Below, in pieces: positions 10,802-21,180 of a stretch of 64,000 nt of DNA. Where the stretch lies: NCBI GenBank assembly GCA_039707465.1, contig CM077643.1, positions 39,642,605 to 39,706,604 of the forward strand, read 5' to 3'. Origin of the DNA: Rhabdophis nuchalis (Eukaryota > Chordata > Lepidosauria > Squamata > Natricidae). The notes below the pieces were generated by a model, which worked only from the letters and a program-made list of their open reading frames with translations, had not been told where the DNA came from and searched no databases. Each line of letters starts with the position of its first letter. Positions within the stretch are counted from its first letter, which is position 1. Both the position numbers and the translations under genes were made by a program.

Positions 10802-11484
10802 TATCACTCTTATAAGCTAAAGAGTTCCTGGAATTCAATTCAACCTCTGGGGATGATCAGATCATTATTTTGTTATTTTCTTGTCAAGTTTTCTACTGTC
10901 TTGTTTTTAAATCTCTCCATTTGTGATATCCTATGGCTTCCAAGAACTAACCGGGTCCAAACCTGCTTAGTTCTTTGACATCAATTACAGTTGACTAGAT
11001 TCTTGGGCATACAAACACAATAATTGTGGATGAAACTATTTACTTGTCTATGATGACCAAACTCTCTTTCTTGCACCTTGAAAAGGATTCTCTTTTCTTT
11101 ACAATGGAAAAACACTTAGCCATCTACCCTCAGATATGAGAGAAAGAGAAAAAAGATAAGCAGTCTTATTGGAACCAAGTGTTACCCTTTCCTTAAAAAA
11201 ATATTCTTTACAACTTCTGAAAGCCACAAGAGGGTTGCTAAAGTATGTTAACATTCCAAGAAGGGACAAAAACAACATTTGGAGACTTTTGTGTTTTTAG
11301 CTGTTGAAGTAAGGGCAAGACTAGGAAAAATATAAGCTACCATCCAATTTTAGTGTTTATTTTAAACATTAAATAAAATATTGTGCTAGACATTTGTCAA
11401 ATGTCAGAATTGGATATTACAGAAGCCATGACCTCAAAGACAATATATAGACTATTGATCTCCTGACTCAACTTAGGCTCAGTC
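10802..11484. other. No recognised feature
   Basis: AT-rich unique sequence without identifiable repeats or exons. Confidence 0.4.
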
Positions 11485-11855
11485 TGGTTCAATCTAGGGA
11501 GTCAAAGTATTCTCCAAAGTACCTGAGGGTAGAACAAGAAGCAATGGGTAGAAACTAATCAAGGAGAGAAGCAACTTAGAACTGAGGAGAAATTTCCTGA
11601 CAGAGCAATTAATCAGTGGAACAACCTGCCTCCAGAAGTTGTGAATGCTCCAACACTGGAAGTTTTTAAGAAGATGTTGTTAGCCATTTGTCTGAAGTGG
11701 TGTAGGGTTTCCTATCTAGGCAGGGGGTTGGATTAGAAGACCTCCAAAGGCCCTTCCAACTCTGTTATTCTGTTCTGTTCCTGTTCCTTTTCCTATTCCC
11801 TTCCCTTCCCTTCCATTCCATTCCATTCTATTCTATTCTATTCTATTCTCAGGAT
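11485..11855 (+). mobile_element. CR1 3' end with pentamer tail
   Basis: The CR1 C-terminus and 3' UTR run from 'attctccaaagtacctgagg' to 'aactctgttattctg' and then into TTCCx/TTCTA pentamers to 11855. It is an empty-site comparator: its AGTGGTGTAGGGTTTCC (~11696-11712) lacks the hAT insertion found at the same position at 18963 and 42278. Confidence 0.88.
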
Positions 11856-12469
11856 ATTGTATCCAAAGGTAGTAGGCTGGGAGAGATGAGGTCCAGGTCC
11901 CACCCAGATTGATTCATTCCTGCCTGCAGCTTCTCCCTATGCCTGAATTGCCTTCCTTGTGTACATAAAAGACACTCTCATTTGTTGGCTTTCATCAAAA
12001 CAGACTCCCTCATAGAACAAAAAAGGGCTAAACGGCATTCAAAGCAGACACTAAATGCGGTGAATCCTTCCCTTCACTTCATTAAGTCTGAATGAACACA
12101 CAAAAATTAATATTCAACTTTCATTCTCATACAGCCAAATTAGAAAGCAGCTAAGAGGGAAAGAATGTAATCTAATTAAACTAATGAGAATTGTGCTAAT
12201 AAATTGCTCTCCATTAATTCTCCCTAGCAGTTGCCGCAGCTCACAAAAGAATGAAAGGAATTCTACCTGCTCTTTCCTTTCAGATTTTTTTTGTTTTTAT
12301 GAAATCCCCTGATTCTCCCTTTTGCTGAGAGCCTGTTCTCCCATAGATAAGGACCAGAGAGTGACAAGTGAATGAAACTGAGCCCAGATGGATTTCTTCT
12401 TAAAAACAACAACAACAGGCCTGTCACTTGAACTCTTAGCTGGATTTTTCTGATGGGACCTTCTGGTTT
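11856..12469. other. Unique sequence; candidate conserved non-coding stretch
   Basis: Bases 12045-12270 are non-repetitive and dense in TAAT/ATTA homeodomain-type cores, for example 'taatctaattaaactaatg'. This is the texture of vertebrate conserved non-coding elements, but I cannot test conservation here. Confidence 0.25.
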
Positions 12470-12705
12470 AGCCCTTGGGGGATTTTAATGTGGTGTATAT
12501 GTGGTAGAATCTGCAGATGAAGTGGGGAGAGAAGTTAAAAGACTGGTTAGCCTGGAATCACTGAAGGGGATAAAGCAGCAGAAAGCAGACTCACCCTAAA
12601 CCTTGGAAGTGCTTATCTGGTTGTTCTATAGTGAGTGCAGTTAGTCTGGTGAGATTCTTGTACATAGGCAAGTAGCACTAAACACACTACTCAGGTCACA
12701 GTGTT
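12470..12705 (+). repeat. LTR family B, copy 2 (degraded)
   Basis: It has the B-family block in weakened form (TCTGGTGAGATTCTTGTACA, AGTAGCACTAAACACACTAC) in the same order as at 10500 and 31350. Start and end are approximate. Confidence 0.45.
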
Positions 12706-12738
12706 ATTCTGGTTCTATGCCCCTGACATGGCATAATA

Positions 12739-13652
12739 CAGGGATGGCACCTTTTTCTAAAAGCGTGCTAAAACTGTGCGCGTGTGCATGCCCACCCACT
12801 TGCAGATACATGAGAGACCCCCACCTGCACAAGCGTGAGCGACCCCCCCACCTGCACATGCACGAGCGACCCCTCACCTGCAGATGTGTGAGCGGATCCC
12901 CCACCTGCAGATGCATGAGTGATCTCCCACCTGTGCATGCATGAGCGACCCCTCACCTGCAGATGTGTGAGCGGATCCCCCACCTGCAGATGTGTGAGCG
13001 GATCCCCCACCTGCAGATGCGTGAGTAGATCCCCCACCTGCACATGCACGAGCGACCTCCCTACCTGCAGATACATGAGTGATCCCCCACCTACGCATGC
13101 ATGAGTGACCCCCCCTCCTTCACATGTGTGAGCGACCCCCCCAGCTGTGCACACACTAGTGACTCCCCCACCGTGCATATGCAAGCAACCCCCACATGGG
13201 GGAGGGGAATATTCGTGGAGAAGGGCGGGATATAAATCAAATTAAAACTAAAAACTAAAACCCTCCCCAGGCTACAGTGGCTTTTCTGAAGCCTGGGAGT
13301 GTTCTGGGGGACCTGTGAAGACTGTTCTTGCCCATTTTTGCCCTCCCTAGGCTTCAGGAAAGCCTCCGGAGGCTGGGGAGGGTGAAAAACAGGCCCAACG
13401 GGTCAACTGGAAGTTCTTTCCCTAAGTTACGGTTGGGCAGTTGTGCCTGTTTTTCGCCCTCTCTAGGCTCCGGAGGCTTTCTTGAAGCCTAGGGATGGTG
13501 AAAATGGCCTCCCCTGGCCCTCTGAAAGGCCAAAAATCACCAGGCCAGTGCGCATATGTGCACTGGAGCTCATGTCTGCCAAGGGCTGCCATGCCAGCAA
13601 ATATGACTCCACATGCCACCTGTGGCAAGCATGGCATAGATTCGCCGTCCTG
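12739..13652. mobile_element. hAT element, family Y, containing a minisatellite
   Basis: Ends CAGGGATGGCACCTTTT and (reverse) CAGGACGGCGAATC are flanked by GGCATAAT / GGTATAAT (7 of 8, with one extra A on the left). Subterminal words 'aagcgtgc' and 'gccacctgtggca' place it with the copies at 18963, 20462 and 42278. Inside are a minisatellite, a short L2 tail (~13215-13262) and GC-rich 'ggctttctt-gaagcct' repeats typical of this family. No transposase frame. Confidence 0.75.
12790..13195. repeat. Minisatellite, ~29-bp unit
   Basis: About 14 imperfect tandem units of the form CCCACCTGCAGATGYRTGAG + CGAYCCC. Units vary by a few bases and cluster by similarity, with the best-matched ones at 12940-13020. 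Open frames through it on both strands are a by-product of the repeat. Confidence 0.9.
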
Positions 13653-13819
13653 GGTATAATAGATACCTTATACTTCTTCAAAACGTAAAGCAGACTTTTT
13701 TGTCCCTTGACACCCCTCCCCCTCAATGTTACCAAGATCCCAGATGGATCAAGTACTTCTGCCCTCACCATCCTGAGTGTTCCTCTTAGGGGTTTCTAGG
13801 TCTACACGTATCCTGTAAG

Positions 13820-13957
13820 CAGTGGTGGGATTCAAATAATTTAACAACCAAGTTCTCTGCCCTAATGATTTCTTCCAACAACCAGTTCGTCAAACTGCTC
13901 AGAAACTTAACAACCGGTTCTCCCAAAGTGGTGAGAACTGCCTGAATCCCACCACTT
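13820..13957. mobile_element. Non-autonomous hAT element, 138 bp
   Basis: The ends CAGTGGTGGGATTCA and (reverse) AAGTGGTGGGATTCA are near-perfect inverted repeats. The TSD CCTGTAAG / CCTGTGAG matches at 7 of 8 positions. The interior is 'aacaaccggttct', as in other squamate hAT elements of this group. Confidence 0.85.
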
Positions 13958-14629
13958 CCTGTGAGCCAAATATGGCTGATGCCCAATTTAAGCGTAGTTA
14001 CACTGAGTTTAGACTGAATCACAAAACCAATGTATGAAAGAAGAATGAATTGATAAAGAGCAAGAGAAGTCGGACAAAGTTGTGATTGGATAGACTGGAT
14101 GAGCTTCTGAGAAGGGCAGAAACGAGAAGTTTAAAGAAGAAAAAGCAATGTTTAAGTCAGTGTACAGGTACATGGAGAAAACAAGGATGTTATTTTTAAA
14201 GCAGAACATTATGGGATGGTGTAAAAGACAGAGCTGATGTTGATTTCATTCAATTTTGTTTTATATCTTGCTTCCAATTACATTTGGCTACCATTTATTA
14301 CCTTTTTCGTTGTTCTTTTCAGGGGAACGATGTGATGAGTATCTGTGTACATTGGTAAACATGCTACATTGTGAATTTGTAGGATTCAGGCTTTGCTGAT
14401 AAATGAGCTCCTACATTTTGCTGCTGAACCAAACGAAATAATTTGCACACTTTAAGATGCTCCTATTTTGTGTTTTTCCTGGCTTGACTTCAAAAACTGG
14501 CTTAAGAAATTCCCTTTATTACTTTGGTTCAGTTTGCAACATAATATAGTCTGGACAGCAGAGTACTGAGTCTTTCCATTGGAAAGCTTCTTGCTATTGA
14601 GTCCTCTTACCCTTCTATTTCAGGAAATG
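13958..14629. other. No recognised feature
   Basis: Unique sequence; short random frames only. Confidence 0.4.
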
Positions 14630-14842
14630 GATTGATTAATTGTTCTAACTGTCAGAAAATTTCTCCTCAGTTCTAAGTTGCTTCTCTCCTTGATTAGTTT
14701 ACACCCATTGCTTCTTGTTCTGCCCTGAGGTGCCTTGGAGAATAGTTTGACTCCCTCTTCTTTGTGGCACCCTCTGAGATATTGGAACACTGCTATCATG
14801 TCTCCCCTCGTCCTTCTTTTCATTTAAATTAGACATGCCAAA
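14630..14842 (-). mobile_element. CR1 fragment (minus)
   Basis: An internal part of the CR1 C-terminus: the minus strand reads [20 protein letters not shown] and then RSNLELRRNFLTVRTIN. It lacks both the final 3' UTR and the upstream RT. Confidence 0.88.
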
Positions 14843-14984
14843 TCTGTATCTGCCCTCCAGAAGTAAAAGACATTATGATGACAGACTACCAGTTAATATG
14901 GAGGAACTCTTGAAGTTTGGTGCATTTTACAAGAATCTTGTTTTGAAAAAATTTGCTGTAGATTTTGAATTAAAATGTGTATTT

Positions 14985-15110
14985 TATTTACTAGATTGTT
15001 TATTTTCTAAATTTGTGTGCCACCCACCTAGCCAAGAGGTGATTCTAAGCAGTTTACAACTAAGCAAAAGCAACAATTTAAAACATTAAAATAATAAATA
15101 TTGGAAGTTT
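14985..15110 (-). repeat. 3' tail of an unplaced retroelement
   Basis: 'gtgccacccacctagccaagaggtgattctaagcagtttac' resembles the 3' tails of LINE/SINE families sharing the CGCCC..GTGACTCTGGGCGG stem. Compare 6900-6960. Family not assigned. Confidence 0.4.
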
Positions 15111-15166
15111 GTCCTCAAAACCTGAAAGGATAGTGGCTTGTTCCATGCTGCAACCCTAATTCTAAC

Positions 15167-16092
15167 CCACGGGTGGGCAAACTTTTCGACTCGTGGGCCA
15201 CAATGGTTTCTAAAATTTGACCGAGGAGCCGGGCCAGAATAGGAGAATGGTGTGTTTGTGTGAACTAATATAAATTAAATGTTGAATAATAATATATCTG
15301 AAATGGTATAGGATTTCCTGCCTCAGCAGGGGGTTGGACTAGAAGACCTCCAAGGTGCCTTCCAACTCTGTTATTCTGTTAAATATGATGTTTGGACTAT
15401 ACCGGCATCAAAATGAATGATCTCCCCACCTCCAAAAGAACTATCCCTCCGGAGTCAGAGGGATAATGGCACACGTTACCTCAGCAGATTTCTTCCACTT
15501 AGGAAACAGCAGCCCCATTCCAAATCGCTCACGCCTTCGAAAACTCCACTCACCGCCGCCGCCGACACTGATTTCATTCCTTCTTGACTGCTCTTCCCTT
15601 CCTCCTCCTGTATCTTTCTGATGGGCTCCACACTTTCACAACGACTAAACTCCCTGGGTTTCCTCATTTGTTTTTTTTTTTAAATACTAATTTAATATCT
15701 TTAGGAGCAAGACAACCATTCCTACACTTGTTTGAACAGCAAACTCAGATCTGTTTCTGGCGAATCTGTGACAGGGAAACAAAAATACCGGGCGGGTATC
15801 CGTTGTCGAATATGCAATTTCTTGTACTTTTGGGGGGAACGAATTGTGGCGATACAAGGGGATAATAACCCATCTTTGGTCCAAATTTTTAATGGGGCGA
15901 CGGGATTTTAAACATTGAGGGTGTGGGTCGGTCGCGTTGGGTTTGGCTCCATGACCGGACAGAGTTGAGTTTGGAAAGTGCCAGAAGCCAAACGGAAGAC
16001 CGATTAGACTCTAATCGGACTCTAACCATTGGGCCAGATTAAAAAGCCCAATGGGCCGGATGTGGCCCACAGGCCGTAGTTTGCCCTTGTCT
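15167..16092. mobile_element. hAT element, 926 bp
   Basis: Ends CCACGGGTGGGCAAACT and (reverse) AGACAAGGGCAAACTACG sit between ATTCTAAC and GTTCTAAC (7 of 8). Subterminal 'gggccacaatgg' and 'ggatgtggcccacaggccg' are typical of a Charlie-like hAT group. Internal frames (15476-15667 minus, 15584-15865 plus) show no transposase motifs. A CR1 tail is inserted at 15298. Confidence 0.8.
15298..15381 (+). mobile_element. Very short CR1 3' end nested in hAT
   Basis: Only ~85 bp: CTGAAATGGTATAGGATTTC to AACTCTGTTATTCTG. It is an extreme 5' truncation inserted into the 15167 element. Its GGTATAGGA site has no hAT insertion. Confidence 0.8.
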
Positions 16093-16317
16093 GTTCTAAC
16101 CTCTAATTATTGTTAACTACGTTATGCAAGATTGAAATGTCTATATCAAGGATTCAGGAGAAAGCTTGGAGATCCAGGAAGGCAACATGAAGTACTTCAA
16201 GTATTTTTTAATAACAGCTCCCATAAGACTCTGCCAGCAGGGCAAAGATAAAAAATCATGGAGATAGAAGAATGAAGGAATATTACTATTGCTATATCTC
16301 CATGATTTCATATCTTC

Positions 16318-16466
16318 CTGTTTTCCCCACAACAATAACCTGTGAGATAGTTTGGGCTGAGAGTAAGTGATTGGCTCAAAGTCACCCAGCCTGCTTTCAT
16401 GCCTAAGGCAGGAATGGAATTCATGGTCTCCAGTTTCTAGCCTCCTGCCTTAACCACTAAACTGAA
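16318..16466 (-). mobile_element. tRNA-derived SINE
   Basis: The minus strand reads 'cagtttagtggttaaggcagg', then a B-box-like 'attccattcctgcc', then 'ggctgggtgactttg'. Same family as 5701, 44036 and 46662. Confidence 0.7.
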
Positions 16467-16469
16467 GTA

Positions 16470-16886
16470 CCATATTTTTGGAAGTATAAGAAGCACCTTT
16501 TTCCCTCAGAAAAAGAGGGTGAAAATCTGGGTGCATCTTATACACTGAATACAGTACTTTTGGCCTCCCAAAACCCTGCCACCTTCACCAAAATGGCTGT
16601 TCAGAGCCCGTAGAAGGTTTCCAGAGTGCTCCTGGGGGTTGGGGAGGGCAAAAATGAGCAAGCAACAGGGTGGGGTTTTTTAGCTCGTTCCCCCCCCCAG
16701 CCCAAGCAGCACTCTACAAACCTCCTAAAGGCTATTCATGCACATAAGGCTATTCATGCCTCCTAAAGGCTATTCGAGGCCCATTTTTGGGAAGTCTGCA
16801 TAGTGCAAAAACTTTTTTTTAATTTGCCTCTTCAAAATCTTGGTGCATCTTATAGTCTGGTGCGTCTTATACTCTGAAAAATACAG
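16470..16886. mobile_element. TIR DNA transposon (family X, copy 2)
   Basis: Starts CCATATTTTTGGAAGTATAAG; reversed end CTGTATTTTTCAGAGTATAAG. It is flanked by TA on both sides (16468-16469, 16887-16888). The interior aligns with copy 1 at 2463, apart from a short local duplication of 'ggctattcatgc' near 16730-16765. Confidence 0.75.
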
Positions 16887-16989
16887 TAGTTCACTATGTC
16901 TTTTTCCAGGACAGAGCCATGTTGGCCAGTAGAATAGATTTTTTTCTGTTTATCACTACCACGCCAAAAATATCACTTGAAGCCAAGAT

Positions 16990-17190
16990 CACCACACAGG
17001 CTGTCATACTTTGGTCATATCATCAGTGATGAGTCACTTTGAAGTCACTGATCAGCAGAAAAGAAGAAGAGGCCTCCCTAGTATCCCCTGGCTGAACACT
17101 ACAAAAGATGACACTGATATGACCATGGAGGATCTGAAGGAGGCAATGTTAGACAGAGAGGCATGGAGAGTGCTCATCCATTGAAGGAAT
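16990..17190 (+). mobile_element. Fragment of an RTE/R4-like ORF C-terminus
   Basis: A plus-strand translation gives MTMEDLKEAMLDREAWRVLIH, matching the pattern '...DREAWRA.(I/V)HG' found at the C-terminus of RTE/Bov-B and R4-type LINEs. Stops surround it, and no further domain is present. Confidence 0.5.
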
Positions 17191-17191
17191 A

Positions 17192-17660
17192 GAGGTAAGG
17201 CTATGTAAAGACATGCGTAATAAGCTATCATGATCTCAGTAGCTGGCTACCTTGAATACCTACGAGCTCGCCTAATTAGCAGAGCCAGATATGGGAAGAA
17301 AGGTAAGGTTACGTATAGACAGGCACATTAAACTGCCATGTTCTCAGTAGCCCTTTGTCTTTCGGCCCATTATCTCACTGAGCAGAGACAGGCCATATTG
17401 GGGGAGTTAGATTTAACCTTGGCCTGGATAGCTTTCTAGATTCACAAAGGGGGGGTAGGAGTAAAACAAAGAACAATACATTTGCTATATTTGCGCTCTG
17501 TTCTGCTTTGCTTGTTGAAACTGTATAAAAGTCAAATAAACTCTGTGTAAGGGAGACAGACATTTTGGACACAAACTGCTGTGATGATTTTCTGAAACCT
17601 ACAATCCATAGATTGGCCAAGGGCCGGACACATTGAATGGCTGATGCTGCCAATGCTGCC
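17192..17660 (+). repeat. LTR-like repeat, family C, with internal duplication
   Basis: A TATA-like CTGTATAAAAG (~17520) is followed by AATAAA (17535-17541) and a GGGAGACAGACATTTTGG block, the promoter/poly(A) layout of an LTR. Upstream, 'ggtaaggctatgtaaagaca..ctcagtagc' at ~17192-17250 recurs as 'ggtaaggttacgtatagaca..ctcagtagcc' at ~17303-17352. No TSD or internal region was identified. Confidence 0.45.
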
Positions 17661-17673
17661 TTAAGCACTAGAC

Positions 17674-17808
17674 TAAGGCTGTCAATCTCACAGCATCACA
17701 GCGTCATCCTGTGACATATCAGGACTTCCCACCCCTTTGCTAAACCAGGCATGAGCGTGGCCAGCACATGATGCATCCAGCCAATGGGCCGCGAGTTTGA
17801 CAACCCTG
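17674..17808. mobile_element. Non-autonomous hAT element, 135 bp
   Basis: TAAGGCTGTCAATCTCAC at the left and GAGTTTGACAACCCTG at the right are inverted termini. The TSD CACTAGAC is perfect (17666-17673, 17809-17816). Same family as 23691. Confidence 0.9.
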
Positions 17809-17816
17809 CACTAGAC

Positions 17817-18764
17817 CAAACATTTTGACTAAGCACTCCTTATATTTGTCAATAGATGATCAAGTCTTCTAAAGTGTACATATCAAGGTTTCAGGTTAAC
17901 TGAATTATTGAGCCCTTGCTAGAGTCTGATAAACTAGTGTGCCTTGTAGTTTTGCCTTTTTGGCTTGCAAACTCTTCCAGATTGTCTCGGTTGCCTGCTA
18001 TTACATGTGTGATGTTCAGACAGCTAGCATAGAACAAACTCAAGTCTACAACTGCAAGATCAGAAGAAAGTCAAGTACAAGCTGTTTAGTTTGTTGAGTT
18101 TTCTATTTTCAGCTGCAACAACTTCTGGTGGCAGGGTGTGTACAGCCTTCTTTTCAAAACTGCATGTTATAAACAATCAAGCTTTTATTTTCTATTCAGG
18201 GGATGGACTGGCAATGCAAGAAGTGGAAATACAAAATGATGGGAATTGCTTTTGAACAAGCATAATTGAAGAGAATAGGCGTTGCATTTTAATTAACAGC
18301 CAAATGAGATATGTATCAAATTTGCAGATTTTGAAAAACAAAAATAGCAATTTCAGCAAAGGTTCTGAGAATAAGGAGAAATCTGATCCACTTTATTTAA
18401 TAAGGCAGCCTGCCTGTCTGACATGAGTTTTATTGTGTTTTTTTTAATTATCTCAAAAAATTTATAACCATTTAAATTTGCAGCACTTCTTAACCTTGGA
18501 AGTCTGCATATGCATCTTCCTATAATTTGTGTGGTTTTCAATATAAAGTTCCTGAGAGTGTTTTTAAAAACTAATGATTCAGCTTTCATTTCTTGATATT
18601 TACACTGTCCCAAAGAAACTTCATTATGTGAATTTGTCCAGTGTAAGCACTTTTCAAAGAAACACCACATTTGTACACGTTTAATTTTTATCATTATGGC
18701 AGAGGCACTCATACTAAAATAGTTATAGTTATGGCAGATGCCAACCAAGCAGACTCATTATTAT
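17817..18764. other. No recognised feature
   Basis: AT-rich unique DNA. A 131-codon minus-strand open frame (18353-18748) has no recognisable domain, and AT-rich intergenic DNA readily yields such frames. I do not call it a gene. Confidence 0.4.
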
Positions 18765-19625
18765 GAAGTAGAGAGTGGCAGGATAAGAAACAAAGTGTTG
18801 GAAACTAATCAAAGAGAGAGAAAACCTAGAATTAAGGAGAAACTTCTTGATAGGTACAACAATTAATCAGTGGAACTGCTTGCCACGAGAAATTGTGGAT
18901 GCTTCAATAATGAAAGTTTTTAAGAACAGATTGGACAACCATTTCTTTGAAATATTATAGGGCTGTGATGGTGAACCTATGGCACATGTGCCACCAGTGA
19001 CACATGGAGCCATTTGTTAGGGCATGCAAGTTGTTGCCCTGTCAGCTCCAGTGTGCAGGCGCATCCTGGCCAGCTGACTTCAGCCTTCATTTTCAACCAT
19101 TTTTCACCCTCCAGAGGCTTCAGGGAGGAAGGCGAAAAATAACCCAATGTGCAAACCTGAAGTTCGGGAAAGAACTTCCGGTTTGTCCATTTGGCCATTT
19201 TTCTCTTTCTGGAGGCTTCAGGGAAACCTTCTGAAGCCTCTGGAGGGGGGAAAATGGCCCTACGGGCAACCCAGAAACCAGTCTCCAAACTTCCAGGTTG
19301 CCCATAGGGCTGTTTTTTTGCCTTCAGGCTCCTAGAAAGCCTCTGGAGCCTGGGGAGGGTGAAAAATGGGTCCATCATGCACCAAGAGTGGGAGGAGGGC
19401 AGGGGGGCCGTACATGCATGCACGGGGATCATGCATGCATGCATGCACAGGGGTGATTGCCGCATAGAATTATGGGTGTGGGCACACCCGTGCATGACCC
19501 CCACTTCACTCCCCCCACTTTTGGCACGTGTTGGGGAAAAAGTTAGCCATTACTGGTATAGGGTCTCCTGCTTGAGCAGGGCTAGAATACCACCAAAGTC
19601 CCTTCCAACTTTGTTATTCTGTTTT
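18765..19625 (+). mobile_element. CR1 3' end split by a hAT element
   Basis: CR1 at 18765-18962 (GGAAACTAATCAAAGAGAG ... TTTGAAATATTATAGGG) continues at 19556-19625 (GTATAGGGTCTCCTGC ... TTGTTATTCTG). The break is within the conserved GGTATAGGG of the CR1 3' UTR. Confidence 0.88.
18963..19555. mobile_element. hAT element, family Y, 593 bp, inside CR1
   Basis: It starts CTGTGATGGTGAACCTATGG and, reversed, ends CAGTAATGGCTAAC. The TSD TTATAGGG / GTATAGGG matches at 7 of 8 positions. The interior is GC-rich with alternating 'gaggcttcagg' and 'cctgaagcct' palindromic motifs. Overlapping long frames (for example 18977-19504 minus) come from this low-complexity interior. No transposase motifs. Confidence 0.88.
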
Positions 19626-19785
19626 CTGTAGCAAAGTATTAACAAAGTTGGCTCATTTGAGACAAAACAGGATCCCTTTCTGAAATGAGTTTTTTTTTTA
19701 TAGTAATAGGATTAGCTTGAAAACAGCATCTTGCTAAGACGATCAGATCCCTAAGATGTATCAGATCAAATAGATCAAAGATGAA

Positions 19786-20100
19786 GATCTTCCAATGTTT
19801 GAGTGGCTGTCACAGAGAAGAAAGGAGTCAACCTATTATCCAAAGCACTTGAGGGCAAGACAAAAAAGTAATGGATGGAAGTTTAACAAACAGAGAGCCA
19901 ACCTAGAATTAAAGACAAATTTCCTATCGGTGAGAACAATTAATCAATGGAAATGCATGATTCCAGAAGTTGTGGGTGCTCCATCATTGGAGGGTTTTAA
20001 GAAAAGATTGGACAACCATTTGCCTAGAATGGTGTAGGGTCTCCCGCTTGAGCAGAGTAGAAGAACTCCAAGGTCCCTTCCAATTGTTATTTTGCATTCT
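19786..20100 (+). mobile_element. CR1 3' end
   Basis: It translates to remnants such as RQKSNGWKFNKQRANLELKT, matching the CR1 C-terminus, and runs to the 3' UTR. Its ATGGTGTAGGGTCTCCCGC site is unoccupied by hAT, in contrast with the copy ~500 bp upstream. Confidence 0.85.
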
Positions 20101-20461
20101 ATGCTTTGGCTTCTTTGATACAACAGGAATGAATGCTTTTCATAGCAGTAGTCATTGCGGTTGCATCAGGAATAGGAAAGCATGAATTAATATATTAATG
20201 CCAGTTCCAGTCACTAATGCCAGTGACATTACCTTATTAAGTAATGAAACATCAACAAGAAAACAATCAAGTTCAGAGTTGGAAAAAAACCTCCACAATT
20301 CAACCATGATCTTCAGATATTCTCTTCTATTTCAACCTTAACATTCTGTAGCAATCAGTGTCAAAAATGTCACTTAAGCCAACATAGTAATCATAATTAT
20401 GAAGACCAAAATCCTAGTTCTAAGCAAACAGCAGATACCAAAGAAACTTGAGTAAGAGAGC
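20101..20461. other. No recognised feature
   Basis: About 360 bp of unique sequence. Confidence 0.4.
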
Positions 20462-21180
20462 TATAATGGCGAACCTTTTTTGGCTTGCATGCCAAAAGTG
20501 GCGGGAGCGCAGGGGGGGGGGGTCGTGTGTGGCTGTGTCACATCCATAATGCAATGCACAATCCCCAGCGCGGATCCATGCATGACAGGCGCGATCCCGT
20601 CACATTTTTTGCATGCTTTTTTTGCCCTCCCCATCCTCCAGAGGCTTTATAGGAGCTCGAGAGGGTGAAAACAGCCACCCCGCCCCGCCCCACCCCCCAA
20701 GGCCCTCCGGAGGCTTCAGGAGCTTCCCTAAAGCCTCCAGAGCACAAAAACCTGGCCCTATGGGCAAACCGGACATTTGGGAATAGACTTCCTGTTTGCT
20801 CATAAGGCTGGTTTAAGACCTCCGGAGCCTTCAGGGAAGCCTCCGGAGGACAAAAAACAACCCTATGACCAAACCGGAAGTCTGTTCCCAAACTTCCGGT
20901 TTGCCCATAGGGTCAGTTTTTGATTCTCTGGAGGCTTCAGGGAAGCTCCTGATGCTGCCAGAGGGCCTCCGGGAGGGGGGGGGGCAGGGGAGGCTGTTTT
21001 CGCTCTTCCCAGGCTCTTCCCAGGCTGCTATAAAGCCTCTGGAGTCTGGGGAGGGCGAAAAATGGCCAGCTGGCCAGCACACATGTGTGCGCTGGACAGC
21101 GGACAAGGCAACACCTTGCCTGCCCTGACAAATGGCTCCACGTGCCCCCTGTGGCACACTTGCCAAAGGTTCATAGGGTA
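20462..21180. mobile_element. hAT element, family Y, opposite orientation
   Basis: CTATAATGGCGAACCTTTTT matches the reversed end of the 18963 copy, and its right part (GGCTCCACGTGCCCCCTGTGGCACAC) matches the reversed start. The interior consists of several imperfect 'gaagcttcc..cggaggct..cccataggg' units in both orientations. The right terminus has lost several bases, so no TSD is read. Confidence 0.75.

Noticed and set aside
12704..13184. Long Cys/Ser/Thr repeat-containing frames on both strands
   Set aside because: They are translations of the ~29-bp minisatellite inside a hAT element; frames on both strands are equally open.
18353..18748. 131-codon minus-strand frame considered as a host exon
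   Set aside because: No recognisable domain, AT-rich surroundings, no convincing splice context; length is within chance for a 64-kb window.
18977..19504. 175-codon minus-strand frame
   Set aside because: Lies wholly in the low-complexity interior of a non-autonomous hAT element, with no transposase motif.
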